Source: Desulfomicrobium apsheronum (GTDB lineage: Bacteria > Desulfobacterota > Desulfovibrionia > Desulfovibrionales > Desulfomicrobiaceae). Taken from it: 64,000 nucleotides of DNA. The notes under the pieces were generated by a model, which saw only the letters and a list, made by a program, of their open reading frames with translations, was not told where the DNA came from and did not search any database. Position 1 is the first letter of the stretch; every line of letters starts with the position of its first letter. Shown here in pieces: positions 19,208 to 26,826 of this stretch. The stretch is taken from positions 1 to 64,000 of the forward strand of contig NZ_FORX01000012.1 in assembly GCF_900114115.1 (NCBI RefSeq), written 5' to 3'. A program made the position numbers and the translations under genes.

Positions 19208-20544
19208 GATCCGGGCTCCGTCGATGTTTGGGGATTGTCACGGCAGGGCAGGGTGATGTGAAAGGTGTTCATCGGCGCGGCGTAGGAATATTCGGCCCGG
19301 CCATTGTGCAGCTCGACGATCTGCTTGACGAAGTAAAGGCCGTGGCCCGAGCCTTCGACGTTCTCCGTGGCGCTGCATCGAAAATCCGCATTGAAAAGTT
19401 TCGGCCGATCCGGGCTTGGGATCTCATGTCCCGTGGTGCGGATGTAAAGCTCGATCCCCGGCTTTCCCGGGCCAAAAGCCTGCGGTTTGCTTTCCCAACC
19501 GTAAAGGACCAGTTTCTCTTCCCGGCCGGATTCTCCCGGCATGGATTCCGTATATTTGACCGCATTGGAGAGCAGGTTGGCAAAAACCTGCGAAAGAAGG
19601 CCGATATCCGCCTCCAGCGTGATGTCTTCGTCGATGCGTACGTCCGGGGCGATGCGGATGGTGATGCCCTGTGCATTGAGCAGGGGCAGGAAGCGATCGA
19701 GCTGCGGCTCGAAGATCTGGCTTTTGAATTTGCAGGGGCGCGGCTGCAGATCGTAACGCCCTTTTTCAAAATGTCCGTGGCGAAGCAGGCTCTCCAGAAA
19801 GAGGCTCGATTGCTGAAAGCGCCTGGAGATGAATTTCTGTCTTGTCTGCAAGACCTTGATCATGCCTGGAAGCTCAAGCCTGATTTTCCGGTCCGGGGAG
19901 CTTGAGCGGACGGGAGAGAGGGCGTCCACCTTGCGACCGAGGCGCTCAAGCTGTTTCTCCATCTGCAGGAAGAGCAGCTTGAAATGCATGTTGGGCACGA
20001 TGACGTTGTGCCCTATGTCACGGACCAGATTGTAGATGAAGGTCAGGCGGTGGCGGTTGCTGATGGCGACCTGCTTCACGGCCATGAGCTGGGCTGCGGC
20101 GTGTACGTATTCGTGGTAGAACGCTTCTTCCTCCGGACTCAAGTCCTTGTGCAGACAGAGCATGCCAAGCAGTTTCGGCTCGGTTCCGGTTTCGCATATG
20201 GGAATCGCGGTCAGGCCTTCAAGGCGTATGCCGGCGGTCTGGTTCGGGCAGGAGGGTTCGGGAAAGATGAGGAGTCTGGATTTTTGCGTACTGGTGGTCC
20301 GGCGCAGCCGTAACGTGCCTTTTGGATCACGCATGTACAGGGAGGCGGGAGTGTCCAGGCACACATCCGGCACGAGCACGCACAGCGATTTGAGATCGCG
20401 CAGGGACTCGAATTTGAAGCTGGCCTGGAAAAAGAGGTTCAGCGCGGTGCTTCGGATCGCCGCGTGGTCGTCGTTCGCGCGGCCGGCCAGGCGCTCAAGA
20501 AGGTGCGCCCTGATGTGCTTTCGGGCATGAAGGGAGGGTTGCAT
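19189..20544 (-). CDS. Histidine kinase with GAF-like sensor (atypical H and G1 boxes)
   Basis: A 451-residue soluble sensor kinase. Residues ~30-160 resemble a GAF fold (NLFFQASFKFESLRDLKSL, GMLCLHKDLSPEEEAF). A helical dimerisation region contains RDIGHNVIVPN with candidate phospho-acceptor H179, which differs from the usual H-E/D-x-x-N/T-P. The HATPase domain has a good N box (FANLLSNAVKY, N323/N327) and G2 box (GSGHGL, 398-403), but the G1 box reads IRTTGHEIP instead of DxGxG. It overlaps the REC-PAS-HisKA gene by 19 bases, so the pair is co-translated and likely one phosphorelay. The NtrC-type activator gene lies just upstream. No membrane segment is seen, so the signal is probably cytoplasmic. 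Confidence 0.78.
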   Translation of the reverse strand: MQPSLHARKHIRAHLLERLAGRANDDHAAIRSTALNLFFQASFKFESLRDLKSLCVLVPDVCLDTPASLYMRDPKGTLRLRRTTSTQKSRLLIFPEPSCPNQTAGIRLEGLTAIPICETGTEPKLLGMLCLHKDLSPEEEAFYHEYVHAAAQLMAVKQVAISNRHRLTFIYNLVRDIGHNVIVPNMHFKLLFLQMEKQLERLGRKVDALSPVRSSSPDRKIRLELPGMIKVLQTRQKFISRRFQQSSLFLESLLRHGHFEKGRYDLQPRPCKFKSQIFEPQLDRFLPLLNAQGITIRIAPDVRIDEDITLEADIGLLSQVFANLLSNAVKYTESMPGESGREEKLVLYGWESKPQAFGPGKPGIELYIRTTGHEIPSPDRPKLFNADFRCSATENVEGSGHGLYFVKQIVELHNGRAEYSYAAPMNTFHITLPCRDNPQTSTEPGSCPNPS

Positions 20545-20604
20545 GGCGTGTCCTGGGGTTGGCGGATTTCACCGGACCATAACCCAGGGCGCACCCTCCT
20601 GCAA

Positions 20605-22173
20605 TCAGGGTTTGCGCGTCTTGCCCCGTCCGTCGTATTTTTTGGGGTCGAGGTTGTACTTCTTGATCTTGTAGTTGATGATCCGGTAGCTGGCCCTGAG
20701 CTCCCTGGCCACCTGCAGCATGTTGCCTCCGCATTTCTGCAGGGCCTCGACCAGGATCTCCTGTTCGAATTTGCCCACGGCCTCGCCGAAGGAGAGCTGG
20801 TTGTCCGTGGCCGAGCTTTCGGCAGTCTGCAGGGTCGGCGGAAGATGGTAAGTGCGGATGGCCTCCTCGTTGCAGATCAGCACGGCCCGCTCCAGGCAGT
20901 TGCGCAGCTCGCGCACGTTTCCGTGCCACTGGTACTGGGTCAGCAGGTCGATGGCGGGCATGGAGATGCGCTTGATGTTTTTTGAGTATTCCTTGGCGAA
21001 GAATTCCAGGAAATACTCGGCCAGGGGCAGGATGTCTTCCCGGCGTTCGCGCAGGGGCGGAATGAAGATGGGGAAGACGTTGATGCGATAATAGAGATCT
21101 TCGCGGAATTCTCCGGACTTGATCAGGTTTTCCAGCGGCTGGTGGGTGGCGCAGATGATGCGCACGTCGACCTTGATGGTTTTCTCGCTCCCGAGGCGCT
21201 GGATCTCCCCTTCCTGCAGGGCGCGCAGCAGCTTGGACTGGGCCTCGGGGCTGAGTTCCCCGATTTCGTCCAGAAACAGGGTGCCACTGTGGGCCAACTC
21301 GAAGCGGCCCTTCTTGGAGCCCACCGCGCCGGTGAAGGCGCCGCGCTCATGGCCGAAAAGCTCGCTCTCCAGCAGTTCCGAGGGCAGCGCCGCGCAGTTG
21401 AGGCGGATGAGGGGCTTGGTGCGGCGAGAGCTGGCATTGTGGATGGCCTCGGCCAGAAGTTCCTTGCCGGTGCCCGATTCGCCGCGCAGCAGCACCGAGG
21501 CCTTGCTCGAAGCGACCTGCATGATCTGCCCCATGACAAAGGCCATGGCCTTGGAGGTGGCCACGATCTTGGCCTGCACCATGGCCGTGTCGCGATCCAG
21601 GCTCTCGCCCAGGAAGCCCATGGAGGCCCAGAGCTCTTTCTGGGCCATGTTTTCCTGCAAATACGCGGTCTGGCGGGCGATGACGGCGGCCAGAACCTCA
21701 AGAAAGGCGCAGTGAACCTGCAACACCTCGGGCGACTGGCAGGGGATGTCCGCGCTCAGCACGCCGAGCGCCTCCTGGATGCCCTCGGAATTGATCCGCG
21801 TGACCGGGACACAGATGAAGGAAAGTTCGGCCAGCTCTTTCTGCGTGCGGCCCATGGCCTTGTTCAGAAAGCGTTCGTCGTTCCCCATGGCCTCGATGAT
21901 GATGGATTTCCCGCTGTCCAGAACCTGACCGGTGACTCCCTGGCCGGGCAGGTACGTGGCCTTGACCGGCCCCTTGTGCCCGTAGGTGAGGTCGAAACGG
22001 ATGGTGTTGGCCTTGGGATCGAGGATGGCCAGCGCCATGCGTTTGTATTTCATGGCCTCGGCGGTCATGGCGAGCAGGCTGTCCAGGCTCGATTGCAGCG
22101 GGCTCATGGGATCGAGGTGCTGCACCGTGCTTTGAAGCGTTTGCAGATAATGCAGGAATTCGGCGGTCATCAT
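20605..22173 (-). CDS. GAF-type sigma-54-dependent activator (NtrC/NifA family)
   Basis: A 522-residue enhancer-binding protein. An N-terminal GAF domain (~20-170) replaces the receiver of NtrC, as in NifA. The AAA+ domain has Walker A GESGTGKE (231-238), the sigma-54 contact loop GAFTGA (278-283) and Walker B LFLDEIGE (299-306). A Fis-type helix-turn-helix closes the protein (ALQKCGGNMLQVARELRA). It should remodel sigma-54 holoenzyme at -24/-12 promoters when the GAF domain senses its signal. Two ATG codons (22173, 22170) are possible starts and neither has a strong ribosome-binding site. The atypical kinase genes follow on the same strand after 60 bases, suggesting a shared regulatory locus. 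The target promoter is not identified, although a sigma-54 promoter exists in this window before glutamine synthetase III. Confidence 0.88.
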   Translation of the reverse strand: MMTAEFLHYLQTLQSTVQHLDPMSPLQSSLDSLLAMTAEAMKYKRMALAILDPKANTIRFDLTYGHKGPVKATYLPGQGVTGQVLDSGKSIIIEAMGNDERFLNKAMGRTQKELAELSFICVPVTRINSEGIQEALGVLSADIPCQSPEVLQVHCAFLEVLAAVIARQTAYLQENMAQKELWASMGFLGESLDRDTAMVQAKIVATSKAMAFVMGQIMQVASSKASVLLRGESGTGKELLAEAIHNASSRRTKPLIRLNCAALPSELLESELFGHERGAFTGAVGSKKGRFELAHSGTLFLDEIGELSPEAQSKLLRALQEGEIQRLGSEKTIKVDVRIICATHQPLENLIKSGEFREDLYYRINVFPIFIPPLRERREDILPLAEYFLEFFAKEYSKNIKRISMPAIDLLTQYQWHGNVRELRNCLERAVLICNEEAIRTYHLPPTLQTAESSATDNQLSFGEAVGKFEQEILVEALQKCGGNMLQVARELRASYRIINYKIKKYNLDPKKYDGRGKTRKP

Positions 22174-22302
22174 GGGGTGGTATCCAAATCGTTTGCGGAC
22201 TTTTGAGATTCGTTCTTGGCGTTTGCTTTGGAGGGTGAGACCGAAGGCCCTGGTCTCGGGCGAACCCCGCCAAGCGGGGACGCCCTTGTGATTTCACTCG
22301 TC

Positions 22303-22950
22303 TCAGGATTTGGATTTGAGTGTGCCGATCTTGTAGTCCAGGAATGCCTCGTTGCCGGCTTCCTTGGATTTGAGGGCCTCGTATTCGGAGATGGCCAGCT
22401 CGATCTGCCCCGCTTTTTCGGCGGCGAAAGCCAGGTTGGCGGAAATGGCGGGCATGAATTCCTGACCTGCGTCCTTCTTGAGGGCGCTCAGAATCTCGAC
22501 GGCCTTGGCATGATCGCCCTTGAGGATCAGGGCCTTGGCTTCGCCGAGCCCGGCGATGACGCGGATGTCGGCTCCCTGGCCCACGGAACTCCAGGCTCCG
22601 GCCGCTTTTTCGTAATCGTTTTGATCCATGAAGATGCGGGCCAGTTCGAGCTGTGCGGCGGCGCGCAGCTCTTTGGGGCCGGACTTGGCGAAGGCTTCGA
22701 GTTTTTCGATGCGCGCGGTCTGATCAGCCATGGTCATGATGACGCCAAGCTCGCTCACGGCCTTTTCGTGCTGGGACTCCTGGTAGGTGGTGACGCCCGA
22801 ATACACGGCCACGGCAATGACGATGCCGCCGATGGTGATGCCGATGGGCTTGATGTTGTCCAGGATTTTCTTCAGCAGGGGATGGATGTCGGAGTCCATT
22901 TCCTGTTCGATGGTTGCCAGGATATCGTGTGTCTCTTTGCGTTCTTCCAT
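22303..22950 (-). CDS. Single-helix membrane protein with TPR-like domain (YfgM-like)
   Basis: A 215-residue protein. The short cytoplasmic N-terminus (MEERKETHDILATIEQEMDS) precedes a membrane helix at ~38-58 (IGITIGGIVIAVAVYSGVTT) and a helical repeat domain made of TPR-like pairs (AAAQLELARIFMDQNDYEKA, AEKAGQIELAISEYEALK). This is the architecture of YfgM/YfgC-like proteins that attend the Sec translocon or BamB. A chaperone-like role at the membrane surface is inferred. The start is ATG 22950 with AAAGGAG just before it. An upstream in-frame ATG at 23010 lacks one. It precedes the sigma-54 activator by 130 bases. Confidence 0.75.
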   Translation of the reverse strand: MEERKETHDILATIEQEMDSDIHPLLKKILDNIKPIGITIGGIVIAVAVYSGVTTYQESQHEKAVSELGVIMTMADQTARIEKLEAFAKSGPKELRAAAQLELARIFMDQNDYEKAAGAWSSVGQGADIRVIAGLGEAKALILKGDHAKAVEILSALKKDAGQEFMPAISANLAFAAEKAGQIELAISEYEALKSKEAGNEAFLDYKIGTLKSKS

Positions 22951-23188
22951 GGAAAGGCTCCTTTGATTCGAATTGCCATTATTGTAAAAGCCCCGTCTGT
23001 TTATAGGCAATTTCGAAAAAGGTCAAAGAGAATGCGCAAGAGGAAAACATACCGGAATAAAAGGATATCCGGCCTGGTAAAAAGGTGCCCGGATGAAGTA
23101 TTCTTGCCTGTGGCGCGGCGTTGGTATAGTCTTTGAAAAATAATATTTTTGGCTTTGGATCTTTTTTCACCACAGACAGGAGCGAAGG

Positions 23189-24448
23189 ATGAATCTGGAA
23201 TCACAAATGCGCGAGCTGGCCGCATCGGCACGGACCGCCGCAAGGACACTGGCCACGGCCACGGGCCTTGAGCGCAACAGGGCGCTTCTGGCTTTGGCCG
23301 ACCTGCTGCACGATTCTCGACAGGAAATTTTTGCTGCCAACACGCTTGATCTGGAGGCCGCGCGTGCCGCCGGACTGGACGAGGCGCGTCTGGACCGCCT
23401 GCGCATCACCGATGGCGGCGTGGACTCCATGGCCGACGCCTGCCGTCACGTGGCCTCCCTGTCCGACCCGGTGGGTGAGGTGGAAGGCATGATAAGGCGC
23501 CCCAACGGCTTGCTCGTCGGACGCATGCGCATTCCTCTGGGCGTCATCGCCATCATCTACGAATCCCGCCCCAACGTGACCATCGACGCGGCGATCCTCT
23601 GTCTCAAGGCCGGCAACAGCGTCATCCTGCGCGGAGGTTCCGAAGCCTACCATTCCAACCAGATTCTGGGTGGCCTGCTGCGCCGGGCCCTGGACACGGC
23701 CGGATTGCCCGAGGGGTGCGTGCAGATCGTCCCGACCACGGACCGGGCTGCGGTGAAGCATCTTCTGGCCCTGGACGAGTACATCGACGTGGTCATCCCG
23801 CGCGGCGGCGAAGGCCTGATCCGGGCTGTGGTCAAGGACGCGACCATGCCGGTTCTCAAGCATTACAAGGGCGTCTGCCACATTTATGTCCACAAGGACG
23901 CGGACCAGGAGCAGGCCCTGTCCATCGTCGAGAACGCCAAGGTGCAGCGCCCGGGCGTGTGCAATGCCCTGGAATGCCTGCTTGTGCACGAGGGCGCCGC
24001 GCGGGAATTTCTGCCCCGTCTGGCCGCCTTGCTGGCGCCGCTTGGCGTGTCTTTTCGGGCCTGTCCCCGCTCCCTGCCGCATCTTGGCGACACGGCCACG
24101 CCCGCCGAGGCCGATGATTTCGGGCGCGAGTTTCTGTCCCTGACCCTGGCGGTGAAGATCGTCGACACCCAGGCCGAGGCCGAGGAGCACATCGCCCGTT
24201 ACGGCTCGGGCCATTCCGAAGCCATCCTGACCCGTACCCACGACCGGGCCATGCGCTTCCTGCGGACCGTGGACGCCTCCTGCGTGCTCATCAACGCCTC
24301 AACACGCTTCAACGACGGCGGGGAACTGGGGCTTGGCGCCGAGATCGGCATCAGCACCTCGAAGATCCACGCCTACGGGCCCATGGGCGTGAAAGAGCTG
24401 ACCAGTCTCAAGTACATCGTCTTCGGAGAAGGGCAGGTGCGTGTCTAG
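23189..24448 (+). CDS. proA: Glutamate-5-semialdehyde dehydrogenase (gamma-glutamyl phosphate reductase)
   Basis: A 419-residue cytoplasmic enzyme that reduces gamma-glutamyl phosphate with NADPH to glutamate-5-semialdehyde, the second step of proline synthesis. Clear family sequence: RMRIPLGVIAIIYESRPNVT, LKAGNSVILRGGSEA, catalytic C258 within RPGVCNALE, and EIGISTSKIHAYGPMG near the C-terminus. The length is typical. The start ATG 23189 follows GAGCGAAGG. proB is not adjacent. nadD follows with an 8-base overlap, so proline and NAD synthesis genes share a transcript here, an arrangement known in several bacteria. Confidence 0.95.
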   Translation: MNLESQMRELAASARTAARTLATATGLERNRALLALADLLHDSRQEIFAANTLDLEAARAAGLDEARLDRLRITDGGVDSMADACRHVASLSDPVGEVEGMIRRPNGLLVGRMRIPLGVIAIIYESRPNVTIDAAILCLKAGNSVILRGGSEAYHSNQILGGLLRRALDTAGLPEGCVQIVPTTDRAAVKHLLALDEYIDVVIPRGGEGLIRAVVKDATMPVLKHYKGVCHIYVHKDADQEQALSIVENAKVQRPGVCNALECLLVHEGAAREFLPRLAALLAPLGVSFRACPRSLPHLGDTATPAEADDFGREFLSLTLAVKIVDTQAEAEEHIARYGSGHSEAILTRTHDRAMRFLRTVDASCVLINASTRFNDGGELGLGAEIGISTSKIHAYGPMGVKELTSLKYIVFGEGQVRV

Positions 24449-25115
24449 ACTCCTGACCGGATCGGTGGGTATTCTCGGCGGATCGTTCAATCCCGTGCAC
24501 AACGGGCATCTGCGCATGGCCATCGAGGCTCGGGAGGCGCTGGGACTTGCGCGGGTGGATCTGCTGCCCGCCAAGGTCCCGCCGCACAAGGGCAAATCGG
24601 GACTGCTCGATTTTGATTTGCGCCTGGCCCTGCTGCGTCAGGCGGTGGTAGGAGTGGAAGGTCTGGGAGTGAGCGCCCTGGAAGGGGAGATGCCCGTCCC
24701 CTCGTATTCGCACGCGACGCTGACCCGCCTGTGCGTCATGTTTCCGCATACCAACCATGTCTTCGTTCTCGGCAGTCCTGATTTTCTGACCTTGCCTGAC
24801 TGGCACAGAGGGCTGGAGCTGCCGCTCCTGACCGACATCGCCGTGGTGGACCGGCTCGGGCTGGGACAGGCCGCCGTGGACGATTTTCTGGGCAGACACT
24901 GGAAATGGCGGGAGGAAGGGCCGGGAGTGCGGCGCATCGAGGCGGGACGGCGGGTCGTGCTTGTGCCCATGGCGCGCCTGGACGTCAGCGCGAGCATGGT
25001 GCGGGAAAAATTTTGCGCGGGCCTTGAAACCAGCGGGCTCGTGCCCGACGCGGTCCGGGGGCGGATGCTGGCTGCACCCCATCTTTTCAAGGATTGCTGG
25101 AACGTATCACCCTAA
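24441..25115 (+). CDS. nadD: Nicotinate-nucleotide adenylyltransferase
   Basis: A 224-residue cytoplasmic enzyme transferring AMP from ATP to nicotinate mononucleotide in NAD synthesis. The N-terminus has the nucleotidyltransferase signature GILGGSFNPVHNGHLRMA with the HNGH catalytic motif (20-23). The C-terminal ATP-binding motif reads VSASMVREKF, a variant of the usual ISSTxxR. The start is a GTG at 24441 lying inside the end of proA, so translation is probably coupled. It is followed closely by a Dabb gene. The family is confident; substrate preference for NaMN over NMN is assumed from the family. Confidence 0.92.
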   Translation: MSRLLTGSVGILGGSFNPVHNGHLRMAIEAREALGLARVDLLPAKVPPHKGKSGLLDFDLRLALLRQAVVGVEGLGVSALEGEMPVPSYSHATLTRLCVMFPHTNHVFVLGSPDFLTLPDWHRGLELPLLTDIAVVDRLGLGQAAVDDFLGRHWKWREEGPGVRRIEAGRRVVLVPMARLDVSASMVREKFCAGLETSGLVPDAVRGRMLAAPHLFKDCWNVSP

Positions 25116-25125
25116 TGGAGGAATC

Positions 25126-25428
25126 ATGGTTGGACATATTGTGATGTGGAAACTGAAGGAGAGCGCGGAAGGCCGGAGCGCGGCGGAAAACGCGGCGATC
25201 ATGAAAGACATGCTCGGGGCCCTGCCGGGACTCATCCCGCAGCTGCGCACCCTGGTCGTCAGCACGGATGTGTTCGCCTCCGCGCCCGAGACCGAGGTGG
25301 TCCTGTACACGGTCTTCGATTCTCCCGAAGACCTGCAAACGTATCAGGTTCATCCCGAGCACCAGAAATGCGTGGCCTTCGTTTCGGCCGTGGTCGCCGA
25401 GAGGCGCATGGTGGATTACAACTTCTAG
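25126..25428 (+). CDS. Dabb (stress-responsive alpha/beta barrel) protein
   Basis: A 100-residue protein with the Dabb fold, a dimeric ferredoxin-like barrel. Seen motifs are MVGHIVMWKLKESAEG at the N-terminus, a central LPGLIPQLRTLVVSTDVF, and YQVHPEHQKCVAFV, where the HPEH segment is conserved. ATG 25126 follows TGGAGGA. It is the third gene of the proA-nadD operon and is followed by a strong terminator. Family members range from small-molecule cyclases to proteins of unknown role. No catalytic assignment is possible here. Confidence 0.88.
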   Translation: MVGHIVMWKLKESAEGRSAAENAAIMKDMLGALPGLIPQLRTLVVSTDVFASAPETEVVLYTVFDSPEDLQTYQVHPEHQKCVAFVSAVVAERRMVDYNF

Positions 25429-25491
25429 AGAGCGTGATGTTGCGTGAGAAGGGGGCAAAACGCCTTGTTCCCTTTTCCGCGCGAAGGTCGC

Positions 25492-25520
25492 AAAAAAGGG
25501 TGCTCGCGCACCCTTTTTTT
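25492..25520. terminator. Bidirectional terminator between Dabb and 3D-domain genes
   Basis: AAAAAAGGGTGC pairs with GCACCCTTTTTTT around a 4-base loop, directly abutting the 3' end of the minus-strand gene. It serves both convergent genes. Confidence 0.92.
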
Positions 25521-26003
25521 TTAGCTGGCCAGCAGGGCCACCGTGACTTGTTTCTTGCCGAATTGCCTGGCTTGGTTGGTGTCGGGGAAGAAGATGTCCA
25601 TGCGCTGCGTGTAGCGCTTGCTCATCAGATCCGCGATTTCAAAGATGCCGTGTCCTTTCACGTAGACCTTCTTGCCGAAGACCCAGCCTTCATCGAACAG
25701 ATCCCTGCTCACGGCGACAATGCCGGGCCGGGCCTTGCCCATGCTGGCCGTTGTCTGCGGGTCGGGCCCGCATTCTTCGACGGTCGGGCTGTAGGCGGTC
25801 ACGGTCACTTCCTTGACCCATCTATTCCTGAGCTCCGCCACCTGGCGGGTCAATTCCTGTCGTTCTTCGTTTAGCGTCGCGATCCGGGCTTCGTAGTGCC
25901 GGGTCGTCTCCAGTCTGGTTCCGTTATATGCGGCAAATCCGACCAGAGAGGCGATCATGACGAAAAAAAGCGAAGTGACGACAAATACTCCATGATTATT
26001 CAT
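25521..26003 (-). CDS. Membrane-anchored 3D-domain protein (MltA-like catalytic fold)
   Basis: A 160-residue protein. It has an N-terminal membrane anchor (residues ~6-25), a short coiled coil (~32-60, RHYEARIATLNEERQELTRQ), then a 3D domain, named for three conserved aspartates, beginning VTVTAYSPTVEECGP. Recognisable parts are IVAVSRDLFDEGWVFGKKVY and IADLMSKRYTQRMDIFF. The 3D fold is the catalytic core of MltA-type lytic transglycosylases and of Rpf-like proteins, so an extracytoplasmic peptidoglycan-related activity is likely, but no substrate is shown. It is convergent with the Dabb gene. A gap of about 200 bases separates it from msrB. Confidence 0.82.
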   Translation of the reverse strand: MNNHGVFVVTSLFFVMIASLVGFAAYNGTRLETTRHYEARIATLNEERQELTRQVAELRNRWVKEVTVTAYSPTVEECGPDPQTTASMGKARPGIVAVSRDLFDEGWVFGKKVYVKGHGIFEIADLMSKRYTQRMDIFFPDTNQARQFGKKQVTVALLAS

Positions 26004-26180
26004 GTGCGTACCTCATCGTGCTTGGGGTGATGCTGCCGGCGACGGGAGTGGGGAGCGGGAGTCGAAGAGAAGGGAGCGGGAAAGTGCCGGCGCATGGAAA
26101 CAATAGTTCATAACAATTGAGGTCTCTACCCGAACGGCAACATGGATGCAACCCTGAATGTGCCTTTCGGTTTCAAGGGT

Positions 26181-26214
26181 TTATCCGGAAAGAAAGTTGT
26201 TTCTTTCCGGATAA
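26181..26214 (-). terminator. Terminator of msrB
   Basis: A perfect 15-bp stem (TTATCCGGAAAGAAA and its complement) with a 4-base loop, located just after the msrB stop codon. There is only a weak T run on the minus strand. Confidence 0.75.
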
Positions 26215-26220
26215 TTATAG

Positions 26221-26700
26221 CTATTTTTCGGTGCCTTGAGGTTCAAATTGCAGAGCAAGGGAATTGATGCAGTAACGCAATCCAGTGGGCTCTGGTCCAT
26301 CGGGGAATACATGGCCAAGATGCCCGTCACAGACAGCGCAGAGCACCTCAGTGCGGACCATGAACCAGGATTTGTCCTCATGCTTTGCGATATGCGTTTC
26401 GTCCACGGGCCTGAAAAAACTGGGCCAGCCGGTGCCCGAATCAAATTTGGCATCTGAGTGAAAGAGCGGGGTTTCGCAGCCCGCGCAGACATAGGTTCCC
26501 ACCTCGTGATGGTCGTTGAATTTTCCGCTGAAAGCCGGTTCGGTGCCCTTTTCGCGCAGCACATGATACTGCTCGGGGCTCAATATTTCCCGCCACTGGG
26601 CGTTTGTCTTCGTGATCTTGTCCATTGAGTATCCTCCTGCGGGCCACATGATGAAGGCGAATATCAGAAGCAGCCAGGTTGATTTTGGGCATTTGCGCAT
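26221..26700 (-). CDS. msrB: Exported peptide-methionine (R)-S-oxide reductase
   Basis: A 159-residue MsrB that reduces R-methionine sulfoxide in proteins. A hydrophobic leader ([17 protein letters not shown], ~7-23) implies export, so this is probably a periplasmic enzyme repairing oxidised envelope proteins. Zinc-binding cysteines are at C72/C75 (CAGC) and C121/C124 (CAVC), with the catalytic Cys at C144 in RYCINSLAL. Core motifs [10 protein letters not shown] and HVFPDGP are intact. No msrA is adjacent. Translation could also begin at MDKITK near residue 26, which would give a cytoplasmic form, but the longer start has GGAGAAACGTC in front. Confidence 0.92.
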   Translation of the reverse strand: MRKCPKSTWLLLIFAFIMWPAGGYSMDKITKTNAQWREILSPEQYHVLREKGTEPAFSGKFNDHHEVGTYVCAGCETPLFHSDAKFDSGTGWPSFFRPVDETHIAKHEDKSWFMVRTEVLCAVCDGHLGHVFPDGPEPTGLRYCINSLALQFEPQGTEK

Positions 26701-26826
26701 GACGTTTCTCCTTTTTCGAACAGGTAAGATTTGTGCGGAGGCTGTAAAGGCGCAGGTTTCTCTCGGAGTTCTTTTATGCTAGACGTACTTATCCAGCACG
26801 ACGAAATGATCCAAGGAGGATGCAAG

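Noticed and set aside
21142-22206. Plus-strand frame of 354 codons opposite the sigma-54 activator
   Set aside because: Shadow of the AAA+ gene and Gly/Leu/His-biased.
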